Source: Skeletonema tropicum (Eukaryota; Bacillariophyta; Thalassiosirophyceae; Thalassiosirales; Thalassiosiraceae). From it: DNA of 64,000 bases. The stretch covers positions 1,550,001-1,614,000 of the forward strand of contig CM074130.1 in assembly GCA_037178625.1 (NCBI GenBank), in the 5' to 3' direction. Position numbers and translations under genes: made by a program. Shown piece after piece: positions 33,135 to 43,943 of the stretch; the stretch's first letter is position 1, and each line of letters starts with the position of its first letter. The notes below the pieces were generated by a model. The model was not told the DNA's origin and searched no databases. It saw only the letters and a list, made by a program, of their open reading frames with translations.

Positions 33135-35069
33135 ATGTCCCTTGGGAGGAGCCGACCAATGTCGCGCAGGAGGGCGAGAAGGTATCACATTGTTCCCTCC
33201 GCCTCCGCCATGGCCATGGCCATGGCGTCCATATTACTCATGTATTTTCTTTTGTTATGGCGACAGTTGCTACTGATAACGGAAGAAAAAAAGGCGCTTT
33301 TTCAAATCAGGATAAGATCATGGGAAGAACTAAGAATGTCCAGATGCCCGCTCAGCGGTTGCAACAAGATCAGGTTAGGGTTAGCTATAGTCGAAAGAAG
33401 GTCCAAACAGATGATGTGAACAAGAAAGCACTGCAAGATACACAAAAATTGTTACGAGAACGTCACATCAAGTTGCGCCATCCAATCTTGCCAAAGAAGT
33501 TAATCACCGTTGTAGGACCAGAGAGTTCGGGAAGTACCTTCTTAGCTGCCACGATAGCTTCTGCTGTCGGGGCTGACCCTAAACAAGTTAACAAAAAAGC
33601 TCGTAGCCAAGACGGAAAGACCGAAGTTCAACACTTGAGTCTACCTTGGGGTTGGTTTTGTGAAGATAACAGCAGTGCTGATGATGCTGAGATGGGTGTT
33701 CACGTTGTGGACGCTATGGTTCCTTTTGAGTGCTTCCGCTATAAATTTGCTCCGTCACTAGACCCTTCCATTGCACAAGCAGAAGACATAATGTCGCAGA
33801 AACAAGTGAAAGTGGCTAGAGATGGTCCTCAGACTGAGGTAGAGGCGCAGTTACTACAACAATGTCGCGAAGAGGTTTTTATTTCTCAACATAGCAATTC
33901 ATCATGTGGTGCCAAATGTGGTACAGGAGTTTATAGTGGCTATGCTCTTTACCCGAAGCGATTCTCCGTAAACATTACATCTCAAATCGAATGGTACTTA
34001 CAACATGGAGTTGATGTGACTGTGATCCTATCTACTCGAGATAGGTCGATATCAGTGAAGGGCAAAGTGAAGAATCATTGCAACATTGAGAAATTTCTAC
34101 GACGAGAAGATGAAGTTGCAATTGAATTGATGAACGAAGCTTTGGAGAAGTATGGCAAATTTGGATCAATTAAAAGGGGTCTTGTGATTGTTTCGTCCTA
34201 CGAAGCTCTAATGTCGATGAAGGACGAATATTTATTTGGTCTCTACAAACAGATTGGGATAAACTCGACTTATGTGCCATCCTTTTCAGATGGTAATAAG
34301 AAGTATGTTACAGATGCGAATGAATGTAACATGGACAAAAGTAATTCTTCCACTGCAGAACAGGATATTTCGGTTCAACAACCCAAATCAGAAGCAAAAG
34401 ATGTCAATCCAAAGGACTTGGTCTTGCCGAAGACACTAATTACTGTTGTCGGGTTGGAAGGCTCTGGCAGCACCTTCTTGTCGACAACATTGAGCAAAGT
34501 CGTGTCTACGGATGATGACAGTAGACTACAGCACATCTCACTACCTCAAGGTTGTGTCAGCGAACGTAACGCAACTACAACTACTGTTGATGCCTTGGTT
34601 TGAACTTGCCTTACACCCGGGCAGATTCTACGTCAACATAACCAACCATATACAATGGTACCTTACCCGTGGCGTGGATGTAAGGTAGTTTTGGTGCTAC
34701 GGGACAAGACAATATCCAAGAAAGAAAAACTAAGAAATCACCATTACCGTATACCAGAAGTAGCAGATGTCGAAGATGACGCTGCAATGAAAATTATGAG
34801 GGAAGCATATCAAAAGTATGGAGATGAAAGGGTTATGATAGTATCTTACGAAGGACTGATGCAATTCAAACAACCTTACTTGTTTGAGATCTACCAGAGT
34901 CTTGGAATCGAGTCCACCTACGTTCCTTCTTTTGTTGATGGAAATAGAAAGTATGTAGACTCCTCATCCTCAATCAAGGAAAAAAAAGGAAGAAGTGATA
35001 ACGGAAGGGGGCATCCCTGTCATTCATATTGGAGCTAAAGCGACAGTGGGCACGCCGCCAAGGAACAAT
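33135..35069 (+). pseudogene. Truncated, frameshifted copy of the sulfotransferase-like/GT32 fusion gene
   Basis: Matches the gene at 24928-28038 from its ATG through the linker after the second sulfotransferase-like domain, then stops at the arm boundary, so the glycosyltransferase part is absent. Four small deletions relative to the intact copy break the frame. One base is lost in an A-run near 33287. Two are lost near 34602 (GGTTCCTGAAC becomes GGTTTGAAC, giving an immediate stop after VDALV). One is lost near 34680 and two near 34981. The longest remaining frame, 33257-34603, still spells both P-loops. A short product from it cannot be excluded. Confidence 0.9.
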
Positions 35070-35078
35070 AAATAAATA

Positions 35079-35877
35079 CAAAGTTAACCAGATTAGATAT
35101 CTACACGAGTATAATCTGGACCTGCTTAGGTACAACGTACGGTCTTTTTCTTCCGAAAGGATTACCAGACAGCAAGACGGGTGCCCCCGTAGGAGCCGGG
35201 AGCTCCTCTTAAACGCCGGAGCGTTCGAAACCAGATGAGATTGCATCTGCTTACACGAATGGACTGGCCGGTATGTGGCCTCAAGTTGACAGCTTCTTTT
35301 TCTTTCGCTTGGGAGGTGCGTGCCTTTGGGTGGTGGCTTGAAGTGTTGCATCCCCAACAGCCAGCGATGCAGCGCTCCTTTTTTGATTGAGAAGGGACTC
35401 TGTCTGCTGCATGGGAGTTGGGTCGTCCCCGTGAACTTTACCTCTAGTTCTGGGGCCTCCTGGGATAATTCGCTTGTCCTTTCTCCGTCGTTTATTGCGC
35501 TCCTTGCACGATGAACCTGAGCCGGCCGTTGCCCTGACCGGCTTGGGGTTAGGCCTGCCGTGCGATAGGAATGTTCGCGCATATGCTTCGTATCGCAAAA
35601 GGGTTGTTGATCAAGTCGCAGAAAAGGGAGTTGATGTTGCCAATAATGATTATAGTGCACCTGAAAGAACGAAACGAAAAGCAAAACAAAAGAAAACGCA
35701 GCGTCGAAAAAGAGTTTCTCTGCCAAGAAGGAAGAGTCCGAGATATTGCTAAAAGCTCAGTAGATAGCAGTCGTGATGAGTAATTTGAGATTGCTTAACT
35801 TTTGATAGCTATCAGACCGTAAGTTGTACCTAAGCCGGCCCTGATTAGTGTCGTAGATATCTAATCTGATTGCTTTG
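35079..35877. mobile_element. TIR-bounded element remnant at the right-arm breakpoint
   Basis: Left end CAAAGTTAACCAGATTAGAT and right end (reversed) CAAAGCAATCAGATTAGATA are imperfect inverted repeats about 65 bp long. They share ATCTAC and a GCTTAGGTACAAC...ACGGTC block. Similarity continues weakly outward to about 35066 and 35893. The minus strand at 35281-35598 reads a basic, P/R/K-rich protein (RTFLSHGRPNPKPVRATA, ending KKKKLST) without an ATG start, possibly a gene remnant. No transposase is recognised. Confidence 0.6.
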
Positions 35878-35916
35878 CATTGATTCATTTGTCATCCTAA
35901 GCATTGGTCGGAAATT

Positions 35917-38900
35917 TTATGGCCTGAGCAGTTTGCTCAATTTCTGAAGGAGTTCATGAATTGCAAAGGATGAAGAAGACTCACTTTGATCCTTAAGGTT
36001 CGTAGATTCATCTGTCTTTGGCTTCATTTTGTGGGTCAAGACCTCCCGGTACATACTCTTGTACTTTTCAGAATGAGGACTATCCTTCTTGAGTTTGGAG
36101 TTATTGTCTTTCTCAAGCTTTGTCAGGCTCAAAAGTAACTTCATCACTCTCGACTCGACATTCTCAGACAAGGTGTTCATATTATTGAACCATTCCTTTA
36201 AATCTAATGGCTTCAGACGCTCATGCGCTGCCGATATTGCATCGGGAGAGAACGCTTCTCTCGTATCCAACGATATACCAAGAGCTTTGCCCAAACATTC
36301 TTCGCCCGAGACAGCTGCATATAAGCTGGAGAAGTCTAAACTCAAAACAATGAATGTCGGCTCATTGCCCTTAGAATTCAGAAAGAAGTACTGATGGGCC
36401 AACCCAAAGTGCTTAAACGCCGCAGCGAGTTTGTCTCTAGTTTTTTGTTCGTCACGCTGGCAAGTCCAAACCTTGCTAAAGTACATAGCCAATTGGTAGT
36501 GAGCAGCAGCTGCTTGATGCCGTGCATGAGCCGTTCCTAAACTTTCATATATCTTGCACGATCGCAGCATTGGTTCGACAATTTCTTTCTCAGCGCCTGG
36601 AGTTAGTCGAAGCCCTGGTAGAAACAGAGGCTGCGAAGAGCTGGATCCAGCCAAAGAGGATTGTCTTCTTCGAACACCCAATACTAATAGTGTAGCCGCA
36701 AGCTCTTCGCTAACCATATCCCAAGTCAACGAGTCTGCATCCCTTTCTCCCATGGCTTCATGTGCCGAAACTAGATGATCAACAGCCTTCTGGAGAAATA
36801 TCTCCGCGTTAGATTTCTTGTCCTGGTCCTTGCTTGTTCCAGGCAAGATAACGTTGGTATTTGCACGAATTTTACAGCATTGACACAGATTACAACGCAG
36901 CAAGGCGATGTTCCGTAAATCCTTTCCTGCAGTAAATTGATCTAGCCCCTGAGAGAACCAAAACTGAGCTGATGCTAACATAATTGCTGAGACATGAGAA
37001 ATATTTCTACCTCGGTCACGATCATTTTCGTTCAACAGAACTGACCTGGATTCTGCCAGTAAAATTTTACCGATTTCGTTAGAAGCGTCTCCGAGTCTTT
37101 GGCGAAGAAGTGGGGCTACAGGCTTTATTGTGCCCAAATCAACAGAAGCGCGATCATCTTTTGCAACATCACTATTGTGCTCTGCTAAGAATAGATATGA
37201 TTCCACTGCATGACTGTAGCAAACACTGGCCGCGACGAGGACAAGACGATTGTCCCGCTTAATTTGAGTCTGCTCATGAAGAATAGATTTCGCCGTGCTG
37301 ATCGCCTGGTGACAGCCTTCCTTCTGCAACACAGACGCTTCGATCTCCTCGAAGTCTTCGGGCAGAACAACAATTCCACTAAGAGATTGCAATGATACTT
37401 GGCCATGAGAAGCAACGCTCACAGATGTTCTTGGTCGCCACTTTGATGCTCTGAAACAAAGCTTTGTGACGTTGGTGCATGCCGAATCTACTTCTCGAAA
37501 CAAGCTGAGTAGATCATTTCCACAGATGTGACCTCGTTCTCTCCAGAGGGGATCAGATGCATACGATCTAGCAAAATGGCCACAAAACTCCCATAGCCAT
37601 GCGTATTGGAGCAGAATACTTCTCCCATAGAGGCGAGAATTATCGGTTGCATCCTTGCTGAAATCAAATATATCCCGAGGCTCCACCAAGGTCGTTGCAT
37701 CTCGCAGCATCCGAGCCGCCATACGCAGGGATTGCAACAAGTTTGAGCTGAAATAATTCTGTAGATGAATATCAGCCAACTTGAGACACACATTAATCAG
37801 CTTGTGGTGAATACCATACAGTTGCGTAGATAATGCTTCGATTTCAATCGGGGAATCCCTCTCTTTAGCCTTTGCCAAGAGAGGTGTCAGCTTCTTTATT
37901 CCGTTCATTAAATGGTCGTGTGCTTTGTTGAGACAGTCGGGAGTCACCTTCCGATAAGGCTGAGATGATGACGCCCACGGAGCAGGCTTGCTTGAATCTC
38001 TTGGCCCGATGTCTCCTTCTGCCTCGTCACTCCATAAGAAAGTATCGGCGAGATGCTCACAAACAGCAGCAGAAATGGTTTCATGATGGCCCCCATCCAT
38101 GTCCTCCAAATCCTCCAACAAATTCAGCGTGTTGTTCAGTAAGTTTCTTTGACGTTCACGATACTCCCGACGTGTAACCTTATCGTGCGGAGACAGCACT
38201 TTGTTCTGGAGCTGCTCCAAACGACATGCGAACCGGTAACTGCATAGCGCTAGCCACCACACCCATTTTCTTTGTCGCATTTGAGAAATACTGCTGATAT
38301 CAAAGAGTTGCATATTTGTTTCACCTGCCGTTCGGTGGAGGAGATAGGTTGAGTTTTCTCTTGTACAGTTCGTTTTCAGGAATCTAAGAAGCATCGCCGC
38401 ATTCATCTCTATTAACTCGGGTGAAAATGTCTGCTGGTTGGTAGCTGTTGCTGTTTGAGCAGTCTCTACTCCGATTGTTGAAGGATGCAGCATCAAAGAA
38501 GGGATGTCATCTGTGCGGAGGAACTTAATATTTTGAATGAAGCCTTGCTCTTGCAACAGCAACGCAAGTTGAGGAACGTTTGCCATCAGATTGTCGAGAT
38601 ACGTATCTAGCACTGTACAAAGAGGCGATGTTTTTGTTGCAATCAAGTCCTCTCTCGTCGAAGAATCGAGATCCATTGAATCGGAAGCATTGTCAATTGG
38701 TGGAGCTGATGAGACAGAAAACCCCATTTCTGTCAGGTCTGGGCTTATATTTGACGCTGGAATGATACAAGTCGTTAATTTGTTCTCATTGTTGTCCAAC
38801 TCGGTATCAACATCGTTTTTACTTGTGGTTTCAGATGGTGGCAGTAGCAACGCCTCGGCATATGATGATGGTGCAGCAAGAACTGTTTCTTCGCCATGTG

Positions 38901-39906
38901 ACGCATAAAGTCCGTCTTTGTTGTTCCTTTCGTGTTCTTCGATTTGAGATCTCAGCTCGGATGCATCAACGACCCGCACTGCGATCGATTCCCCGTCGGA
39001 TGTTGTTGTACTACTTTCAACGTCGGTTTGTCCCATATTCTGTTTATAGATGACCGCGTCACTTGCAACCATCAAATTCATGTCTTGAAATTGCCAATTA
39101 ACATATTGTCTTGGCTCCGTCGGTGTGTCGACTACATGGCTTAAATAATGCTGCGGTGGCTTCAGATTAGCAGATAGAATATCATCAGGATCGCCTCCTT
39201 TATTTGGAGTTTCTGGGGTAGTCTCATTTTCTTCCCTTTTCACAATGATTGAATTCGACGGGATGATTAAAGCTGAATCATTCTCTGGGGCATTCTGATG
39301 ATGAAGCAAGTTCTGCTGCCTCTGTTGTTGCTTTTCCTCTTCCAATAAGAGTGATAATGAAGTGAGTAGAGACCTCTCTTCGTCCTTCCTCTCTTTTTCG
39401 AGACGAAGTTCTTCCTCCTCAGTGATTGGTTCCTCTTGAGTTGAATCTTGTTCAATCGACCAACTACGAGGTCGCTGTCTCCGCCTTCCACTGCCAGGTG
39501 CTCTAGTCCTCCTATTATTCGGTGTAGGTATTTTATCATCATCCTCATGAATAGCTTGCTGTTTAGAAAAATCCTCAGCTGAATCCAGCAAAATCGTTCC
39601 ATTGCCCATGTTATGCAGAGCGACGCTAACATTTTTATCTTGAGTGTAGGGGAGTGAAAACAAGTGTTTCACTGCCGTGGAGGGACCGATAAAGTCCACT
39701 GTTTGCTGCTGCGTCTGATCTACCGCATGGTTGTTGAATGAATTATGACGCGACAATTTACGATTGCCCTGGTGAGGAGGGAGGCGCTCGTTGTTGACAA
39801 CTCGGTGAACGATTGGTGGAGCCATCGTGGTTGTGAGCTGAAGATTTGACTGCATGTTTGCCGATGACGGCGGCGATATATCGTCGATCTTCTTCTTGGG
39901 TCCCAT
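35917..39906 (-). CDS. EDRF1: EDRF1-like TPR protein
   Basis: Single-exon gene of 1329 residues with ATG 39906 (MGPKKKIDD). Homologue of erythroid differentiation-related factor 1, a conserved eukaryotic protein with a distinctive N-terminal domain and C-terminal TPR-like helices; in animals it is linked to transcription. Matching blocks in order: VKHLFSLPYTQDKNVSVALH and GTILLD near 80-105; YVNWQFQDMNLMVASDAVIY near 265; LDTYLDNLMANVPQLALLLQ near 430; IKFLRTDDIPSLM; LRFLKTNCTRENSTYLLHR; WWLALCSYRFACRLEQL. The second half is helical repeats with ALLRCNLCQCCKIRAN and AAAHYQLAMYF. The region about 115-250 is low-complexity with acidic and Q tracts. It has no signal peptide and no membrane segment. 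Confidence 0.78.
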   Translation of the reverse strand: MGPKKKIDDISPPSSANMQSNLQLTTTMAPPIVHRVVNNERLPPHQGNRKLSRHNSFNNHAVDQTQQQTVDFIGPSTAVKHLFSLPYTQDKNVSVALHNMGNGTILLDSAEDFSKQQAIHEDDDKIPTPNNRRTRAPGSGRRRQRPRSWSIEQDSTQEEPITEEEELRLEKERKDEERSLLTSLSLLLEEEKQQQRQQNLLHHQNAPENDSALIIPSNSIIVKREENETTPETPNKGGDPDDILSANLKPPQHYLSHVVDTPTEPRQYVNWQFQDMNLMVASDAVIYKQNMGQTDVESSTTTSDGESIAVRVVDASELRSQIEEHERNNKDGLYASHGEETVLAAPSSYAEALLLPPSETTSKNDVDTELDNNENKLTTCIIPASNISPDLTEMGFSVSSAPPIDNASDSMDLDSSTREDLIATKTSPLCTVLDTYLDNLMANVPQLALLLQEQGFIQNIKFLRTDDIPSLMLHPSTIGVETAQTATATNQQTFSPELIEMNAAMLLRFLKTNCTRENSTYLLHRTAGETNMQLFDISSISQMRQRKWVWWLALCSYRFACRLEQLQNKVLSPHDKVTRREYRERQRNLLNNTLNLLEDLEDMDGGHHETISAAVCEHLADTFLWSDEAEGDIGPRDSSKPAPWASSSQPYRKVTPDCLNKAHDHLMNGIKKLTPLLAKAKERDSPIEIEALSTQLYGIHHKLINVCLKLADIHLQNYFSSNLLQSLRMAARMLRDATTLVEPRDIFDFSKDATDNSRLYGRSILLQYAWLWEFCGHFARSYASDPLWRERGHICGNDLLSLFREVDSACTNVTKLCFRASKWRPRTSVSVASHGQVSLQSLSGIVVLPEDFEEIEASVLQKEGCHQAISTAKSILHEQTQIKRDNRLVLVAASVCYSHAVESYLFLAEHNSDVAKDDRASVDLGTIKPVAPLLRQRLGDASNEIGKILLAESRSVLLNENDRDRGRNISHVSAIMLASAQFWFSQGLDQFTAGKDLRNIALLRCNLCQCCKIRANTNVILPGTSKDQDKKSNAEIFLQKAVDHLVSAHEAMGERDADSLTWDMVSEELAATLLVLGVRRRQSSLAGSSSSQPLFLPGLRLTPGAEKEIVEPMLRSCKIYESLGTAHARHQAAAAHYQLAMYFSKVWTCQRDEQKTRDKLAAAFKHFGLAHQYFFLNSKGNEPTFIVLSLDFSSLYAAVSGEECLGKALGISLDTREAFSPDAISAAHERLKPLDLKEWFNNMNTLSENVESRVMKLLLSLTKLEKDNNSKLKKDSPHSEKYKSMYREVLTHKMKPKTDESTNLKDQSESSSSFAIHELLQKLSKLLRP

Positions 39907-40064
39907 ATTGGCTGAAGAGAGTGGAGCTCTTTATGGAGATGCCTTCAAATAAGCGGAGGTGTGGATTGCTTCGGGCGGGTGGGCTGCACGATGATGGTGC
40001 TGGAATGAGGCTGGACGGAATGTGAAATGTAAAGATAGGAGTACCTACATACATATGGCATGTT

Positions 40065-40577
40065 ATAAGCCCAGACAGACCTCAAATCCGTCGGCCGGGC
40101 CCATTTTTTTTAGACCTCCACCATGACGGCCCCTAATAAGCCCCTATATTTTATTCTCGATAACTTTTATTATGAAGCAGATATATACTATACCATTGAT
40201 ACTTACCTGTAGAGTATGTTTAGGAGAGCATATGGTATCAAAGAATCGTAGTAATATCTTATTTTCTCGCCGAGATATGCATTTTGGGGTTTACTATGAG
40301 CTTGTCTAACTTTAATGATGGACAAATTTGGCAGGCATGCCCATAGTAAACCCCAAAATGCATATCTCGGCGAGAAAATAAGATATAAGTACGATTCTTG
40401 GATACCATATGATCTCATAAGTATACTCTACAGGTCTGCATCATTGGTTTAGCATATATCTCCGTTATAGTAGAAATTAAAGTTATGGGCTAGTCAGGCG
40501 GCCGCCATGGTGGAGGTCTCTAAAAAATGGGCCCGGCCGACGAATTGGTGGCGGGAACGGAGACTGTCTGGGCTTAT
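40065..40577. mobile_element. 513-bp foldback (hairpin) element
   Basis: The two halves are inverted copies over most of their length. The ends ATAAGCCCAGACAG and CTGTCTGGGCTTAT are exact complements. Inner blocks GGCCGGGCCCAT, GACCTCCACCATG, TACTATGAG-type and GGGGTTTACTATG ... CATAGTAAACCCC also pair, leaving a loop of about 45 bp near 40302-40345. It has no coding capacity, and a target-site duplication is not evident. It lies between EDRF1 and the helicase remnant. Confidence 0.75.
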
Positions 40578-40955
40578 TGATGTTGTCGTGCGGACGCCGG
40601 TAAATCGGCGAAAAAATACGCTAAAAGTACAAGTAGCGTGCGAAAAATCAGGCTAGGGTGTCGCACGCACCAAAAATGACCTATGTCTTACCTGAGGCTG
40701 GACAGGCTACCAAGGCAAGGTCAGGCAGGTCGCACCTATATAGCTACTCCTCTAGCTAGCACCCCCTTTGGACTTCCACCTTACAATAATTGGCGTGCGG
40801 CGGCAGGGCAAGCTTCTCCCGGCTTTCGTGCTTCCGCTCTCTTCTCTCTCACTCTCAGAGCTCGCACTACTGTAAGAATAAGTTCTTGTTTTCTGTCAAA
40901 ATCTGCTAAGCTGCTATTTCTATTTCTATGAACTTTCTTATTACTTTTAGATGAC

Positions 40956-41698
40956 TTATGAACTCTTCACTGCATCGTTTCGATCTCCGCATTTGATTGG
41001 TAACCCAACATGTCGAGAATTGGTACGTAGTTCTTTGTTGGCCTTCAATCGTTGCTCGAAGCGAATGAGATTCTGAGGGACGTTGAAGCTGCGTTCCAGG
41101 TCTAAGGTTTTCATCAGATAGAGTCCAGCTAGTGTTCTCACCCTCGACAAGACAACGTAGACCCAGTTCACGATCGATAATTCCAGTCATTGACGATGAG
41201 GACGTCTTTGAACATCCCCTGCAGCTTGTGGCCTGTTGTTGCTATGTTAGAGTTGACAGGAACCTGTTTGACCTTGGCGTTGCCTATGGTTGTAGTTATT
41301 GTTTCAGTCAGAGGGAACTTGATTGTGGCTGAGAATTCTTGTGGTTTGAGCTTGAAGGTCCGTGCTTTGGTGCTTGTGGTTGGGTAATGCTCGAACTCCA
41401 CTCACCCGATGTCGTCAACCGACACAGTCCATACCTTCTTTCCATCCCAATTTTTCCACCTCCTCTCCCGCCCATCCTTTTTGAGTTTGAGTTTCAAGCA
41501 CTTGCGAAGAGTCCCGTTGCCTCGCCCTTGATCAAGATCCTCATTCCTTATGCACATATGGTGGGATCCGGGGTAGATGCGTAGTGCAGGCTCGATTTTA
41601 GCTCCATTTGCTCCCCCCACTCCATCAGAGGACATCATCAAGTCATAGACTGGACCTCGGTTCTTGCTCGTCATCGCTCTGTCCTTCTCTGCATGCAC
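40956..41698 (-). pseudogene. C-terminal remnant of a PIF1-like helicase
   Basis: Minus-strand blocks match the end of the large PIF1-type helicases that are abundant in diatom genomes. These are LRIYPGSHHMCIRNEDLDQG, then PVNSNIATTGHKLQGMFKD (helicase motif V-like, with the conserved HKLQG), then NWVYVVLSRVRTLAGLYL (motif VI). The frame is broken by TGA at 41402-41404 after VDDIG and by a frameshift near 41168 between NDWNYRS and NWVYVVL. The Walker A and B parts are absent. Upstream sequence is interrupted at 41782 by the cysteine-rich element, so that element may have inserted into this relic. Confidence 0.7.
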
Positions 41699-41781
41699 TC
41701 AAGGGATACTTGAGGTTGAGGAGGTTCCTTTCATCAAACACAACAGACAGACTGTGGGTGTTGTGACACTTAAAACTATCT

Positions 41782-43558
41782 GGCGGGGACAATTTAATCT
41801 TCAAGTTACTATTAAGCGCAGCTTGCTGAGGTGAGGGGGGGGGGTCAACTTTTTTACCCCCGTAATTATTACCCCCGGTGTAGAGGCTGTAGTAGAGTAG
41901 GTCGTATGTATGGGCATGGTTGTGTATGATCTTAGTTGTTACTCGTTGCATTTGCACGTGCCTGCTCCGCTCGTGCTTCTAAATTATCTTTCGCCTTCCC
42001 CTTGACAACCTTCTTGCCACTCTGAAGGCACATGATACAAATGGGTAAGCATTTGTAACCACCCTCAAATTGCGTTGTCTCAATTGCTCTTGCCCCAGAA
42101 GAAAACTTCCAGCAGCTCCCGACTCTGACTCTCCGCAATGAACACAAATAGGTTTCAGTTTCAATGTGCGGCCATCATTTTTGTAGTAGCTTGGTTCAAT
42201 TTGAGACTCGCAGGTCAAGTTCAACTTCTGAACAATAATCTTACTCATATCATCTTCATCGCCAAATATCAAATCACCACACGAATACCTATCAGACAAA
42301 GACTCAAGCTTTGCCTTAAGAGCTGCGCTTCCTCTAGCAAAATCCGCATCCGAAGGGGAATATATGCAGCGACGCTTTCCACAAAAGTAGCAGACAATAA
42401 AACTTCTTAATTTCTTCGGGTCCCAACTTTTAAGCTTGAGCTCTTTGGCGACAGCTCTATCACGTTGTGCTTTTGTCTCTGCTCCTTTACTCTTGTAAGA
42501 AGGTAGATCAGAAAAATCTATTATATGAGGAATAGATATAACTGAACAATAAACTTACTTTGTGCCCATTCTCTTCATTCCTGTAAGCGCCGAAATGAAC
42601 TTGGATGATGAGAATTGGTTGTCGGGGAGGGTAGGGAACTCTGCTCGAAGGAGGACATTCCAATACTTCTGCACAAAGCACAGAGTATTTTTGATTTTTT
42701 GTATATTGGTCACCAGTTTATTTTTTTGCTTTTCATCACGATATCCGAGTTTAATTTCCTCGAGGTAATCATACAGATAGTGCAAGATTTGAGTGTCGAT
42801 GCACGCCTCTTCGTCAAGATCTGTTTCGTAACGGAGGTATTCCACAAACTTGTAGTCCTTGCCCATTATCGCCTTGAATGCACATGTTTTTTGTTTTTTC
42901 TTTGCAGGCTTTGTTGGAAGATCGACATTGATAACATCTACATTGATAATTTCGTCTGGGAGAAGAATGTAAATCCCTTTCGTAATGATGGGAGTGGAGT
43001 CAGAGTGTAAATCCTTCAACGTATCACCCTCATGGAGAAATTCAACAAGATTGCAAGCACCTGGGTCAGACGCATCTGCAGTGATTGTCTCAATACGCCC
43101 GATGGCGGCATCTAGAGCATCGTCCGTCGCATCTTTTCCTTCCTTTTCAAGGAGCTTTTTGACACCCTTCTTCACAACAGTCAGCAGAAGATCCGAATGG
43201 TCATCATTTGCCCGCACCTTCGTGCGGATCATATCATATCACTTAGGAAACTGTTTTCGTGCTCCTATAGAAATGCACATCAATGAGCACCATGGCGATG
43301 CTGGGGGGCGGCAGCCGATGAGTTTAGAACCAAGCGATGTAAAAAATAACTCAACTAATAGTGTTGTTAGAGGGTAGCACTACCATTGTACCATTGTGTT
43401 GGTGTTGTGTGCTCCATGCCATCCAGTTGGCAGTTGGAGGTTTGTTAGTGGTCCTCACGGCGGGGGTAAAAATCCACTCAGGGGAACCACTAGCCCTGAA
43501 ACCGGTGTCTAGGGGGGGGGGGTATTAATAGTAACTCAAAGATTAAATTGTCCCCGCC
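41782..43558. mobile_element. 1.8-kb TIR element encoding a cysteine-rich protein
   Basis: Inverted repeats of 34 bp with two mismatches (GGCGGGGACAATTTAATCTT ...) bound the region. TCT occurs on both flanks (41779-41781, 43559-43561), a possible 3-bp duplication. Inside each end is a run of about ten G or C and a TTTTTACCCCC-type block, so the termini are composite. The only gene is the minus-strand CxxC protein at 41932-43232. No DDE/D transposase or tyrosine recombinase motif is visible, so the element is either non-autonomous or uses an unrecognised enzyme. Confidence 0.7.
41932..43232 (-). CDS. Unrecognised element-borne protein with multiple CxxC pairs
   Basis: ATG 43232 opens exon 1 (43232-42559, about 224 residues): a helical N-terminus (LLLTVVKKGVKKLLEK), a middle domain and FVQKYWNVLLRAEFPTLP. 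A 69-bp GTAAGT...AGAG intron (42558-42490) joins in phase 2 to exon 2. Exon 2 has CYFCGKRRCIYSP, RYSCGDLIF, LTCESQIEPSYYKN, ICVHCG and CLPICIMCLQSGKK, at least four zinc-ligand-like cysteine groups. One frameshift near 42110 moves the frame before the last CxxC. It ends in a coiled R/A-rich tail at 41932. I recall the CYxCGKxRCIYS ... CxxPIExxYY ... ICxxCG pattern from transposon-associated proteins of algae and cnidarians, but cannot name the family. Confidence 0.6.
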
Positions 43559-43943
43559 TCTCTAGACAACCATGCGAAAAACCCACACGATGCAATGTGG
43601 CAGCAAGCAAGCTCGCTCGGACCAGGGGATGACGGAAAAGTGGGGATAGAGTCCGGACACCCGCTTGCCTGTCCATCACCCCAAAATAGAGCTTTCTGAA
43701 GTGAAAGTTGTGAATGAGATTTTGCAAATTCAAATACCGGTCAACGTCTCTGCGTGGGATGGATGGTTGTGCCCACGTACATATAATGTTACACACTCTA
43801 TCTACTTCTTCTTAGAGCTCCTCAGATTTCCGGAATAAGCCTAAGCTTGACAATAGTCGAAGCTTGGATTACATAATATCGACGACCTTCGCAAGTATAT
43901 TATTTATTAGCGGCTACGAATCGAAACTTGGTGACTTTTCGAA
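43559..43943. other. Intergenic region before the GT32 gene
   Basis: About 385 bp. A minus-strand open frame at 43536-43796 has no recognisable domain and extends into the element terminus. The stretch nearest 43944 should be the promoter of the GT32 gene; no motif stands out. Confidence 0.35.

Larger units (their letters stand above)
32451..35069. repeat. Right arm of the inverted duplication
   Basis: Reverse-orientation partner of 26098-29500. It contains the pseudogene copy and its 5' flank. Its outer end (35069) lies at the edge of a TIR-bounded element (core 35079-35877). Its inner end is at 32451. Most substitutions in the coding part are isolated, so the duplication looks young. Confidence 0.9.

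Noticed and set aside
34974..35726. 250-codon minus-strand open frame
   Set aside because: Spans the junction of the duplicated arm and the TIR element, so it cannot be an ancestral gene.
40683..40931. 82-codon open frame between the foldback element and the helicase relic
   Set aside because: No domain and no coding signal beyond the absence of stops.
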